From CAVTZP01 sp963739245 (GTDB taxonomy: Bacteria; Chloroflexota; Dehalococcoidia; Dehalococcoidales; BS750m-G39), in assembly GCA_963739245.1 (NCBI GenBank), contig CAVTZP010000005.1, positions 1-64,000 on the forward strand: a stretch of DNA of 64,000 nucleotides, in the 5' to 3' direction. The translations under genes and the position numbers were made by a program. Below are positions 1-8,143 of the stretch, piece after piece. Within the stretch, counting starts at the first letter, position 1. The number at the start of each line of letters is the position of its first letter. The notes under the pieces are model-generated. The model made no database searches and was not told where the DNA came from. It saw nothing but the letters and a program-made list of their open reading frames with translations.

Positions 1-67
1 GTAAGAGGACGGCTACTATCAAGGCTGAGGATAATATAATCTGAGCTATATTTAAATAGGTCTGCAT
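1..67 (-). CDS. secG: Preprotein translocase subunit SecG, N-terminal fragment (runs off left edge)
   Basis: On the minus strand an ATG at 67 follows a GGAAGG ribosome-binding site and opens a frame that runs off the window after 22 residues (MQTYLNIAQIILSSALIVAV and on). A short polar start followed by a hydrophobic helix is typical of the first membrane segment of SecG, the small SecYEG subunit that assists protein export. It lies 12 bases downstream of the gatB stop on the same strand. The family call rests on the N-terminus and position only, since the rest is outside the window. Confidence 0.6.
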   Translation of the reverse strand, partial: MQTYLNIAQIILSSALIVAVLL

Positions 68-79
68 CTTATCCTTCCT

Positions 80-1536
80 CTAGCTTTTTTTTAATAGTTC
101 GTTTACCAAGCCTGGGTTGGCACGACCTCTGGTGGCTCTCATCACCTGCCCGACGAGAAATTTTAGGGACTGTTTCTTCCCCGCCTTATAATCGGCGACG
201 GCTTGGGCATTGTTTCTTATCGCCGTGATTATCTCCTTCTCAATCTCTTCGGTATCGCTGATTTGGCTCAGTCCTTGCTGGGCAATAATGTCATCGGCGT
301 GCTTACCGGTATTAAACATCTCCTCAAACACTTGCTTGGCACTGGTGCCGCTGATGTCGCCTTTTGCACCAAGTCAAGCAGCTGGCAAAGCTGCTCCGGG
401 CTAACCCTGGAATCATTTATCTCAGTATTGGTGGCATTAAGCAGCCGGCTGAATTCGCCCAAAAGCCAGTTGCTCACCATTTTAGCTCTTTTGGCTATTG
501 GCAAGCCATGGGGCATTCCTGTTTTCAGGCAGGCTTCAAAGTAATCAGCCATTGCCTTGGAGCTGGTAAGCAGGTTGGCATCATAGACGGGCAAGCCATA
601 TTCAGCAATAAATCGGTCACGCCTGGCTTCGGGCAGCTCCGGCAGATTTGACCTTATCTCCCCCACCCGCTCCCGGCTTAAAACCAGTGGCGGCAGGTCG
701 GGCTCAGGGAAGTAGCGATAGTCGTGGGCATATTCCTTGCTGCGCTGGACAACCGTTTTCCCCTTCTCCTCCACCCAGCCCCTGGTCTCCTGGCTAGCCT
801 TTTGCCCTCCTCAGCCATCCTTCTCTGCCTTTTAGCTTCATACTCCAGAGCCCGGTAGACTGCCTTGAAGCTATTCATATTCTTGACCTCGACCTTAGCC
901 AGGAATTTTTGGCTATTCTCAGGGCGAATGCTAATATTGGCATCACACCTGAAGCTGCCCTCCTCCATATTGCCGGTGGATACACCCAGGTACTGGAGTA
1001 TAGCTCTGTAGCTTTATCAGGTATTGCCTGGCTTCTTCCGGGGAGCGGATGTCAGGCTCGCTGACAATCTCCATCAGCGGCACCCCCGCCCGGTTGACAT
1101 CAACCAGGCTATAGGACTGCCCGTCTGAGGAGGTGCGGTGGAGCAACTTGGCTACATCCTCCTCAAGATGAACGCGGGTTATGCCCACCCTCCTTTTTTC
1201 GCTATCAACCTCAATGGTAAGCCAGCCGTCATGACTGATGGGGGTATCATACTGGGAAATCTGATAGCCCTTCATCAGATCGGGATAGGGGTAGTTCTTG
1301 CGGTCAAACTTGGTGTAATCGGAGATAGTGCAGTTGAGAGCCAGAGCGGTCATCATGGTATATTCTATTGCCTGCTGATTAATAGTCGGCAGAACCCCGG
1401 GCATCCCAAGGCAGACCGGGCAGACATGGGTATTGGGTGGAGCAGCGGCATAATCGGCGCTGCAGCGGCAGTACATCTTGCTCTTCGTCAAAAGCTGGGC
1501 ATGAACCTCCAGTCCAATAATGGTCTCGTAGCTCAT
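80..1536 (-). CDS. gatB: Asp-tRNA(Asn)/Glu-tRNA(Gln) amidotransferase subunit B, interrupted by three apparent frameshifts
   Basis: GatB binds misacylated Glu-tRNA(Gln) or Asp-tRNA(Asn) and, with GatA and GatC, amidates it. The start at 1536 (MSYETIIGLEVHAQL) is the usual GatB N-terminus. The reading continues through the zinc-site cysteines (YCRCSA, CPVCLG), FDRKNYFYPDLMKGYQISQ-like signature and the C-terminal YqeY/GatB tail ending in NELLKKS. To follow the family sequence the frame must change three times: one extra base near 1004-1009, one missing base near 789-791 (a CCC run reduced to CC on the plus strand) and one missing base near 360. The pieces are 943-1536, about 678-968, 268-774 and 80-331. 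Two of the three lesions are losses of one G/C from a G/C run, which resembles sequencing error more than decay of an essential gene. Confidence 0.88.
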
Positions 1537-1588
1537 AACAGATTTTAGTATAGCAACAATAGTGATGGCTGGCAAGAAAGACTTATGC

Positions 1589-1594
1589 TATAAT
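1589..1594 (+). promoter_or_regulatory. Extended -10 promoter of tRNA-Ala
   Basis: A TATAAT box preceded by TGC (extended -10) lies 14 bases before the first tRNA base. A recognisable -35 box is weak, as is common with an extended -10. Confidence 0.5.
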
Positions 1595-1607
1595 TTAAGT
1601 GCAGGTT

Positions 1608-1683
1608 GGGGATATAGCTCAGTTGGGAGAGCGCTGCGTTCGCATCGCAGAGGTGGGGGGTTCGAATCCCCCTATCTCCACCA
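1608..1683 (+). tRNA. tRNA-Ala (anticodon CGC)
   Basis: A complete cloverleaf can be folded by eye. The 7-bp acceptor stem GGGGATA pairs with TATCTCC (one G-U pair), there is a D arm with GCTC/GAGC, an anticodon stem CTGCG/CGCAG with loop TTCGCAT giving anticodon CGC (reads GCG, alanine), a 5-base variable loop, and a T arm GGGGG-TTCGAAT-CCCCC. The 3' CCA is encoded in the DNA at 1681-1683. Confidence 0.95.
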
Positions 1684-1709
1684 ACTTTAGACGGGAGAGG
1701 GGGTGTATC

Positions 1710-2087
1710 ATGGCACGGTATAAGAGACATAGGCCACATCATCACAGGCGACATCCTAGAAGAATAACAGAAAGGGAATTCCCTCGTAACTGGGACGCCA
1801 TATGGCGATTGGTTATAAGTGGTAACTGGGATGCTATATGGTGGGTGGTTAAAAAAGCCCTTTTAATCTTATCAGCTATTGCAGACCTTGCAGTTATTGC
1901 TTTGTCAGTGATTAATTTAATCAATGGTCAGAAGGTGCTGTTAAGCGGTGTAGGGATAGTAATAGGTATTTTGCTCATGGTGTGGGCATTAAGGAGCGTT
2001 TCTAGGTTCAGGGTTAGTTTATTGCGTGCTGTTATGGTTCCGGTGATTACGGCAATATATTTCGCATTTTTCTTCGCATATTATTGA
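1710..2087 (+). CDS. Small membrane protein of unknown function, three predicted membrane segments
   Basis: The 125-residue frame starts at ATG 1710 after a strong GGGAGAGGGGG ribosome-binding site; an upstream in-frame start would lie inside the tRNA and is rejected. Residues 1-26 are very basic and His/Arg rich (HRPHHHRRHPRR). Two copies of NWDAIW occur at about 28-33 and 39-44, followed by membrane segments near 50-72, 77-95 and 105-124. I recognise no family. It is probably an inner-membrane protein with a cytoplasmic basic tail. It lies 26 bases after the tRNA and is followed by a hairpin terminator. Confidence 0.65.
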   Translation: MARYKRHRPHHHRRHPRRITEREFPRNWDAIWRLVISGNWDAIWWVVKKALLILSAIADLAVIALSVINLINGQKVLLSGVGIVIGILLMVWALRSVSRFRVSLLRAVMVPVITAIYFAFFFAYY

Positions 2088-2101
2088 CCCCATCCCCCTG
2101 A

Positions 2102-2127
2102 CCCCCTTCCCCCAGAGGGGAAGGGGG
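2102..2127. repeat. G/C-run hairpin (CCCCCTTCCCC/GGGGAAGGGGG)
   Basis: An inverted repeat with arms of about 11 bases lies just after the small membrane-protein gene. It is C-rich then G-rich and resembles the second hairpin in the repeats at 32.3 and 32.6 kb. Confidence 0.5.
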
Positions 2128-2140
2128 AAATATTTAATTA

Positions 2141-2164
2141 AGAGAGGCTTCGCCTCTCTTTGAC
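2141..2164 (+). terminator. Hairpin terminator after the small membrane-protein gene
   Basis: AGAGAGGC and GCCTCTCT flank a 3-base loop and are followed by TTT, giving an 8-bp stem suited to transcription termination. Confidence 0.55.
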
Positions 2165-2180
2165 TCTCTTACTTTTGGGG

Positions 2181-2210
2181 TGTTTAAGAGGGGCGCCAGC
2201 CCCTCTTTTC
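2181..2210. repeat. Hairpin repeat family B, copy 1
   Basis: TGTTTAAGAGGGGC, a short loop, then GCCCCTCTTTTC. The same unit with different loop bases occurs at 32247-32276 and 32537-32566. The stem plus T run could act as a terminator. Confidence 0.6.
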
Positions 2211-2287
2211 TATTCCTCTCCCTCTCCTTCTAGGAGAGGGAGATAAAGGGGGTGAGGTTACCATAAAAACCTAAGGTTCTGCTCTGT

Positions 2288-2377
2288 TTTGATTGCTCTT
2301 GGCTGCTACGGTTGTTTTTGTCCGAAGAAACCGTTGTAAGCTCTATATACTTTCGTATACAACTCGCCGGATTTGGG
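2288..2377 (-). pseudogene. Duplicated 3' fragment of the isochorismatase-like gene
   Basis: The 90 bases here match 12323-12412 with only two differences that I can see in the aligned core. On the minus strand the stretch encodes KSGELYTKVYRAYNGFFGQK plus QP and stop (stop at 2306-2308), the C-terminus of the hydrolase at 12341-12949 with one substitution (K for N). Similarity stops abruptly on both sides, so this is a copied or recombined gene end, not a working gene. Confidence 0.8.
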
Positions 2378-2409
2378 GAACAAAGGTGACCAGAATAACT
2401 GATCATAGC

Positions 2410-3018
2410 TTAACTATTCGCTACCTTCGTGACAACTATCAGTCCACTCCTAAGGTAGGTTCTACAATATTCTCGTAAACCGTGACTCTTAAGTATATCC
2501 TCTAATCCGCCATTTCTAAGATAATCTTTAAAACTCTGATAGTGAGATCCGCCAGCGAAGAATTCTATGGCCCTCGCAAATACGGCCCAAACACTCCTGG
2601 GCAATGGAACTTGGAAATCTATGAGGATAAGGGCTCCATCTTGCTTAACAACCCTCTTCATCTCAGAAATGATTTGATATCGAATAGGCTTTCCCTTATC
2701 GTGTAATCCCAAAGATATGGACGCATAGTCAAAATAACCGTCTAGAAAAGGCAAATTGGTTGCGTCTGCGAGTTGAAAGGAGACATTTACCGCTTTCTGT
2801 TTCATTCTATTCCTCATAGCTATGTTAAGCATCTTTGGGCTTATATCTATGCCTGTAGCAATAATGCCCCGGCGCCCGTACTCAAGAACTTGCGCCCCGG
2901 TTCCACAGCAGACATCCAGTACCTTATCTCCAACCTTCATGCCAGAGAATTCAGGAGTACACTTCCTGATGTCTCTCAACAAAGGGTCTACCAAGGTTTC
3001 GTAGTTGAACATGAACAT
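2410..3018 (-). CDS. Class I SAM-dependent methyltransferase (UbiE/MenG-like)
   Basis: The 202-residue protein carries the class I methyltransferase signature: motif I VLDVCCGTGAQVLEYG near residues 33-48, an acidic residue after beta-2 (ATGIDISPKML), and a motif near DATNLPF. The fold is that of UbiE/COQ5-type methyltransferases but shorter. The substrate cannot be told. Two start codons lie close together (3018 and 3012). It is convergent with the 2.3 kb gene fragment and divergent from mutS2. The catalytic call is secure; the role is not. Confidence 0.8.
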   Translation of the reverse strand: MFMFNYETLVDPLLRDIRKCTPEFSGMKVGDKVLDVCCGTGAQVLEYGRRGIIATGIDISPKMLNIAMRNRMKQKAVNVSFQLADATNLPFLDGYFDYASISLGLHDKGKPIRYQIISEMKRVVKQDGALILIDFQVPLPRSVWAVFARAIEFFAGGSHYQSFKDYLRNGGLEDILKSHGLREYCRTYLRSGLIVVTKVANS

Positions 3019-3167
3019 CGTGTTCTATCATATCACACAGTGTTCAAAGCATGGACTCGCATAGTGCGGTATTTTGAACAGAATCTCTCTGTTACCTAGT
3101 TCTCTGCTGGCGGATTGGTGTTAAAAAATGACCAGTCTAGCCAGGTGTCCTGACTTCCTGTGTGCCA

Positions 3168-3176
3168 TGGTATAAT
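3168..3176 (+). promoter_or_regulatory. Extended -10 promoter of mutS2
   Basis: TGGTATAAT is an extended -10 box. It falls inside the longer GTG-initiated version of mutS2 (start 3162), so transcription would begin near 3183, after that GTG. This supports the TTG start at 3204. Confidence 0.55.
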
Positions 3177-3203
3177 GTATTTGCCGCAAGAGAGAGAGGT
3201 GCC

Positions 3204-5588
3204 TTGGATAGTAAAAGCCTAGAAATGCTTGATTTTAGGCAGATATGTGAAATAGTGGCCGGGTTTACCTCATTTTCCGCCAGCCGCGAATTAGCCCTTA
3301 ATCTGCAACCGCTTTCCGATTACGAACAGATTTTTCTGCTGCTGAGGCAGTCGGCCGAGGCACGCCACCTCCTCTCGCTGGAGCCTGCCTTCTCTATTGG
3401 AGGGGCCTTTGACATTCGAGAAGCGGTAAAGATGGCCGCGCGGGGTAAGGTTCTTGAACCGCAAGGCCTTCTAGAAATTCAGCAGACTCTGGCTGCCATG
3501 CGCCAGCTGCGGGGCAGTCTCGAAAAAATGTCAGAGGAATTCCCGTTACTTTGGAATAATGCCAGCGGTATAGTTGAGCTTCGTCAGCTGGAGAAAGACA
3601 TCGCCAGCTGCCTGGCGCCAAACGGCGAAGTGCTGGATAGCGCCTCTCCCCGGCTGGCTGCAGTTAGACGGCAACTGAGACAGGTGCGTCAGCAGTTATT
3701 AGACCGTCTGAAGGTCACTATGGAGTCACCTAGAGGACGTACGGTAGTCCAGGAACCTATTATTATCGAGCGGGAAGGCAGGTATGTTATTCCCGTCAGG
3801 ATTGAACATCGCAAAGAAATAAAGGGCATCGTTCACGATGTTTCTAACAGCGGAGCTACGGTATTCATCGAGCCGTGGGTGACCGTAGAACTGGGTAACA
3901 CGCTCCGGGAGTTGGTGGTAGAAGAAAGCTATGAGATCGAAAGGATTCTGGTAAGCTTAAGTGCTAAAGTGGGAACCCACGAGATTGAAATATCTCAGAG
4001 TGTAGCTTTGACAGCTGAGTTAGACCTAGCAGTGGCTAAGGCAAAGTATGCCAGGAAAGCCAGGGCTACCGAACCTATCCTTACCACATTCAACAAAGAC
4101 GGGAGCACTCTTGAGGACAAGCCGGCTCATGTGCTAAGACTTGTCGAAGCCAGACACCCGTTACTGGCAGAAAAAGCGGTGCCTCTTTCTGTGGAGATAG
4201 GGCGAGACTTCTCTATCCTCGTAATTACGGGGCCCAATACCGGCGGTAAGACGGTAGCTCTGAAAACAATTGGTCTGCTCAGTTTAATGGCACAAGCTGG
4301 CATACCCATTCCGGCTTCAGCGGAAAGTCGTATTCCCGTTTTTGATGGCATATTTGCCGACATTGGTGATGAGCAGAGCATTGAAAAAACACTCTCCACG
4401 TTTAGCTGGCACATCGGCAATATCGTACGAATCATTAACAGCACTACAGAAAGGAGTCTTGTACTTCTCGATGAGCTGGGTACGAGCACTGACCCGGCGG
4501 AAGGCTCGGCCCTGGCGCGCTCTATTTTGCTCTACTTCTTATCTCGTGGAACGATGGCCGTAGCCACCACACACTTTAGTGACCTTAAGGCTTTCGCGCA
4601 TACGACGCCCGGGCTACAAAATGCCTCGCTTGACTTTGACCCGGTTACGTTAGCGCCTACCTACCACCTGACAATAGGTATACCTGGCGGCAGTAACGCC
4701 CTGGCTACCGCTGCTCGCCTGGGCTTGTCCCCCGATATTGTCTCTCGGGCAAGAGAGATGCTAACGAGAGGTAGCGAGGAGATGGAGACTCTGCTAGCCA
4801 ATTTGCTTGAGGAAAAGCATGGAATTGAAGCCCTCCGTGATGATCTGAAAAGAAAGACAGACGAGGCGGCACGACGGAACATTGAATTAGAAAACGAACG
4901 GCGACGGCTGGCGGAGGAAGAAAGAAAGGCTATTCAAGAGACCCGGGACAGGGTTGTCCGTGAGGCGGCTGGTTTAATTCAGGAAATCCGGCAAGCGGCA
5001 TCAGCCTTGCGCAAGGAACAGAACAAGCAGAGGATCGAGCAGGCCCGGCAGGCGATAGCACTGGCAAAGGAGCGGTTGAAAACGGAGGTATGGCAGCCAA
5101 AGACGGGAGAAATCGGTGATGAGACAGAAGACGAGGGCAGAATCACTGTAGGCGACATGGTCCGGCTGAGAGAAGCAAACCTTGTGGCGACAGTGCTTTC
5201 GGTATCAGAAGAGACACAACAGGTTGAAGTCCAGGCCGGACAGGCAAAGCTCAGACTCGGTCTAAATAGCGTGGAAAAGGTAAAAATGACCCCGGGTACA
5301 GCACCCCCGGAATTCACCCCGGTTAAAAGGCTGGTGACGTCACGGCCGGTTTCGATGGAACTTGACCTGAGGGGGAAACGGGCCGATGAGGTGGAGTGGG
5401 CGCTTGACAGCTACCTGAATGCCGCCTCTCTGGCTAATTTGAGCGAGGTACGTATTATTCATGGTATTGGCACCGGCGCAGTACGTAAAATCGTCAGAGA
5501 GCTGCTGGCCTCTCACCCCCTGGTTGAGTCGTTCCGTCCCGGGGTGAGGGGCGAAGGTGACGATGGAGCCACCGTTGTCAGGCTATAG
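3204..5588 (+). CDS. mutS2: MutS2 ATPase/endonuclease with C-terminal Smr domain
   Basis: MutS2 is a MutS paralogue that in Bacillus splits collided ribosomes and has been linked to suppression of recombination. I choose TTG 3204 (MDSKSLEMLDF) over GTG 3162 because an AGAGAGAGGTG ribosome-binding site precedes it and a TATAAT box lies within the longer version; this gives 794 residues, normal for the family. Visible parts: the N-terminal core and clamp region, Walker A GPNTGGKT near residues 343-350, Walker B LVLLDELGTSTDP, a TTHF switch, a long Glu/Arg coiled coil, a KOW-like stretch (VGDMVRLREANLVATVLSV) and a complete C-terminal Smr domain with LDLRG and HGIGTGAVRK. It probably forms an operon with the next gene, 24 bases on. 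Confidence 0.95.
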   Translation: MDSKSLEMLDFRQICEIVAGFTSFSASRELALNLQPLSDYEQIFLLLRQSAEARHLLSLEPAFSIGGAFDIREAVKMAARGKVLEPQGLLEIQQTLAAMRQLRGSLEKMSEEFPLLWNNASGIVELRQLEKDIASCLAPNGEVLDSASPRLAAVRRQLRQVRQQLLDRLKVTMESPRGRTVVQEPIIIEREGRYVIPVRIEHRKEIKGIVHDVSNSGATVFIEPWVTVELGNTLRELVVEESYEIERILVSLSAKVGTHEIEISQSVALTAELDLAVAKAKYARKARATEPILTTFNKDGSTLEDKPAHVLRLVEARHPLLAEKAVPLSVEIGRDFSILVITGPNTGGKTVALKTIGLLSLMAQAGIPIPASAESRIPVFDGIFADIGDEQSIEKTLSTFSWHIGNIVRIINSTTERSLVLLDELGTSTDPAEGSALARSILLYFLSRGTMAVATTHFSDLKAFAHTTPGLQNASLDFDPVTLAPTYHLTIGIPGGSNALATAARLGLSPDIVSRAREMLTRGSEEMETLLANLLEEKHGIEALRDDLKRKTDEAARRNIELENERRRLAEEERKAIQETRDRVVREAAGLIQEIRQAASALRKEQNKQRIEQARQAIALAKERLKTEVWQPKTGEIGDETEDEGRITVGDMVRLREANLVATVLSVSEETQQVEVQAGQAKLRLGLNSVEKVKMTPGTAPPEFTPVKRLVTSRPVSMELDLRGKRADEVEWALDSYLNAASLANLSEVRIIHGIGTGAVRKIVRELLASHPLVESFRPGVRGEGDDGATVVRL

Positions 5589-5612
5589 GTTTCTAGAGCA
5601 GAGGCATTTCTT

Positions 5613-6374
5613 ATGATGCTAGTTTCAAGACGGTTCTTCCTGAGTAGGCCAAGGATGCTTACCTTCCTTACTGAACTGGAGGCAACCAGTGGTCCGGCTG
5701 AGTCCCTATACATACCGTCTGACTTGCCTTTACAAGAGGTTGGAAATTTACTGGAAAAGGTGCTTGACCCACAAGCCATTCCACCGGAATTAGCCGAACT
5801 CGCTGCTGCTTCGAAAACGGGGGCGGTCATTTTTTGGAGCCCTTCCCAAACGCGTCTAGTTGTACCACCATTTCCGATAAGGGCAGAGTACTTCGCGCGG
5901 GGTTATGTTGTTGAGCCGTTGCGTTCTCTGCTCAAACGCAATTTCAGGGTTGCCTTGATTCTAATACGTTTGGGGGCATATGCCATCGGGCTCTCTGAGG
6001 GTGAAAGTCTGGTCACCAGTAAGGTTGGAACCGGGCTTATCCACGGGCGACACAAGAAAGGTGGTAGTTCACAGCAGCGATTTCGGAGACACCGAGAAAA
6101 GCAGATCGAATATTTTCTGACTCGGGTCTGCGGCCACATCCAGGAACGTCTTAAACCTCATGCCTCGACGCTAGACTTTGTAGTTTATGGTGGTGCGCAA
6201 ACTACAATATTGTTACTGCAAAAGCAGTGTCCCTTTCTGGCCAGGCTTGAGGGTGCAATCCTGCCACCTCTGCTCGACATACCCGAACCACGTCAGGCGG
6301 TACTGGAAAAGGCGGCCAGGCGTGTCTGGTCAAGTAGCGTAATTGAGTGGCGTGATGATGAAGTTCTCGTCTGA
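5613..6374 (+). CDS. Vms1-like peptidyl-tRNA hydrolase / release factor (acVLRF1 type)
   Basis: The 253-residue protein has the eRF1/Vms1-type catalytic loop GRHKKGGSSQQRF at about 145-157, where GSSQQ (151-155) corresponds to the GSSQ loop of eukaryotic Vms1/ANKZF1 and replaces the GGQ of release factors. The flanking RVALILIRLGAYAIGLSEGE and the Arg/His-rich helix after the loop fit the same family, which is described in Actinobacteria and Chloroflexi. The known activity of the family is cleavage of peptidyl-tRNA on stalled large subunits. The position directly downstream of mutS2 suggests that MutS2 splits a stalled ribosome and this protein frees the nascent chain; that link is inference. 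Confidence 0.82.
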   Translation: MMLVSRRFFLSRPRMLTFLTELEATSGPAESLYIPSDLPLQEVGNLLEKVLDPQAIPPELAELAAASKTGAVIFWSPSQTRLVVPPFPIRAEYFARGYVVEPLRSLLKRNFRVALILIRLGAYAIGLSEGESLVTSKVGTGLIHGRHKKGGSSQQRFRRHREKQIEYFLTRVCGHIQERLKPHASTLDFVVYGGAQTTILLLQKQCPFLARLEGAILPPLLDIPEPRQAVLEKAARRVWSSSVIEWRDDEVLV

Positions 6375-6512
6375 AAGTTGCACAAGCCGCTAGAAAGTGC
6401 AATGCAAAGTTCTCCTCAAATCTAAACCTACTTGCTTAGACGCTGGTACGATGATAGTATAGAGCATTATCTGGAACTGATTATGACACTCTAGCCACTT
6501 CGTGATATAGCA

Positions 6513-7196
6513 ATGCAGTTCTTTTCTGAGAATATGATTGCCGAGCTTCCTCTGGTGGTTCTTATTACCGGGGCCGTCCTGATAGGGCTCTGGATTTCCA
6601 ACATTGTCTATGACCTTGGCGTACCACACTATATTTCAAGAAAGATAGGGCATGGTGCTGGTGGGCTTGCCTTTCTGGTCTCATTCACCTTTTCTTCACC
6701 TGCGTGGCCAATCATCGTCGCTGCCGGTCTGGGCGTACTGCTCCTGGGGGCTCGTCTAATTAGACCGGAGATGTTCCGCGGCGTTGGCGGCACAGGTCGG
6801 ACCGATAAAGTAATGGCTGAAGTATGGTTTGCCTGGGTCGCCATCCCAGTATTTTGTATCTCTTGGCTTTGGCTGAACAAGCCAGCAGTAGCTGTAACTA
6901 GCCTGCTCTTTATGGCCTGGGGAGATGGTGTCACCGGCCTGGTCCGCTCGCAGGTTTATCACCGTCCAGTAAAAGGCTTGTGGGGTTCGCTGGCAATGTT
7001 TTGTGTCTGCCTAGCTATCTCCGGGGTTTTTATCCGGCCTTTCTGGATAGGAGTTGCCGGGTCCATGGTGGCGGTCATTACCGAATGGGTTTTTGGTGAT
7101 AACGGCGTTCTAAAATGGGCCGATGACAACTGGGCTATTCCCCTGGTCAGTATGGGAACCATTCTAGGTCTGATGGCCTTGGTCGGGAATCTGTGA
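6513..7196 (+). CDS. CTP-dependent prenol kinase-like integral membrane protein (phytol/dolichol kinase family)
   Basis: The 227-residue protein is almost wholly hydrophobic with about six membrane segments. It carries family motifs of the CDP-diglyceride synthetase/dolichol-phytol kinase superfamily: RKIGHG near 43-48, RPEMFRGVGGTGRTDKV, WGDGVTGLVRS near 136-146 and KGLWGS near 154-159. Relatives phosphorylate long-chain prenols with CTP at the membrane. The following genes encode a UbiA prenyltransferase and methyltransferases, so it may make or salvage the prenyl-phosphate donor. The start at 6513 has a poor ribosome-binding site; Met8 (6534) is an alternative. Confidence 0.75.
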   Translation: MQFFSENMIAELPLVVLITGAVLIGLWISNIVYDLGVPHYISRKIGHGAGGLAFLVSFTFSSPAWPIIVAAGLGVLLLGARLIRPEMFRGVGGTGRTDKVMAEVWFAWVAIPVFCISWLWLNKPAVAVTSLLFMAWGDGVTGLVRSQVYHRPVKGLWGSLAMFCVCLAISGVFIRPFWIGVAGSMVAVITEWVFGDNGVLKWADDNWAIPLVSMGTILGLMALVGNL

Positions 7197-7209
7197 ATAG
7201 GGAGGTTTT

Positions 7210-8103
7210 ATGAGAATAAAGTTCCGGGTTCATCTCTGGACTCTACCGCGCTGGTTTGCCATGCCAATATTCGGTGCTTCAGCAGTGCTCGGCGGATTAC
7301 TATCCGGCGGTATGACACTGAACTCATGGCTTGGAGTTATTGGCAGCCTGCTGATTATGGCCGGGGGTCACTCCTTCAATAGTTTACTGGACTACGCCTG
7401 GACGGGCCTGGACAAAGGAGAGCCGGCGGAACGTAGTGCTGAGAAAGACTATGCCGGCGGACAGAGCGTTATCGCCGCTGGCATCGTCAGCGCTCGGGAG
7501 GTCGCCTTCAATGCCATTACCTGGTATCTCCTGGCTTTGGCACCTCTTATTTACCTGGCGCTCAATGTTGGCTGGCCGATACTCATTATCGGCTTCCTGG
7601 GTATGCTGGTGACCTTCGGCTATGCCAAGGGTAAATTCAACTGGACGCATGAGTTAATGCTGGGCCTCGGTGCGGGGCCACTGGCGGTCTTAGGCGGCAT
7701 GTTTGCCACTAGTGGTTCGCCACCGTGGGTTACCGGCCTTGTGGTCAGCGTTCCCTCGGCAGTACTCATTTCCTTCATCGGACTAGCCATAGACGAATGG
7801 CCTGATGCCGAAGCTAACCTCAAAAAGGGTGTCAAGAGCATCGCCTATAAAGTCTGGGAGAACGGGGTTTCTCTGGAGTGGTACCTTTCCTCATGGTTAC
7901 TGTTTATGTACCTCTACCAGGTCTTTCTGATAAGCATCGGAATACTGGTCCCTCTCTCCGCCATTTCATTTTTCACCTGGCCTTTGCTGATGTCTTTCCT
8001 TGTCTTGCTAAAGCAAAACTTCAGGAAATGGGCGGGAATTATTGTCCTGACTGGCGTCACCTATCCGCTTCTCTTGGCGCTCGGTCAATTTATCGGTAGC
8101 TAA
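7210..8103 (+). CDS. UbiA-family prenyltransferase
   Basis: The 297-residue polytopic membrane protein has both UbiA active-site patches: N57, D61 and D68 in NSLLDYAWTGLD, and D195/D199 followed by KKG in DEWPDAEANLKKG. These bind magnesium and the prenyl diphosphate. An AGGGAGG ribosome-binding site precedes ATG 7210, 13 bases after the kinase-like gene, so the two are co-transcribed. The acceptor (quinone head group, lipid or other) cannot be read from sequence. The first aspartate patch deviates from the commonest NDxxDxxxD form, but spacing is preserved. Confidence 0.85.
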   Translation: MRIKFRVHLWTLPRWFAMPIFGASAVLGGLLSGGMTLNSWLGVIGSLLIMAGGHSFNSLLDYAWTGLDKGEPAERSAEKDYAGGQSVIAAGIVSAREVAFNAITWYLLALAPLIYLALNVGWPILIIGFLGMLVTFGYAKGKFNWTHELMLGLGAGPLAVLGGMFATSGSPPWVTGLVVSVPSAVLISFIGLAIDEWPDAEANLKKGVKSIAYKVWENGVSLEWYLSSWLLFMYLYQVFLISIGILVPLSAISFFTWPLLMSFLVLLKQNFRKWAGIIVLTGVTYPLLLALGQFIGS

Positions 8104-8143
8104 GCACAACGGCTGTAAATTCAGATTTGGGAGTAACTCGGGC

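Noticed and set aside
1599..1709. Upstream extension of the small membrane protein
   Set aside because: It would translate through the tRNA gene; a strong ribosome-binding site precedes ATG 1710.
2293..2478. Plus-strand frame sharing its first residues with one at 12328
   Set aside because: The likeness is just the antisense of the duplicated hydrolase end; no ribosome-binding site or family.
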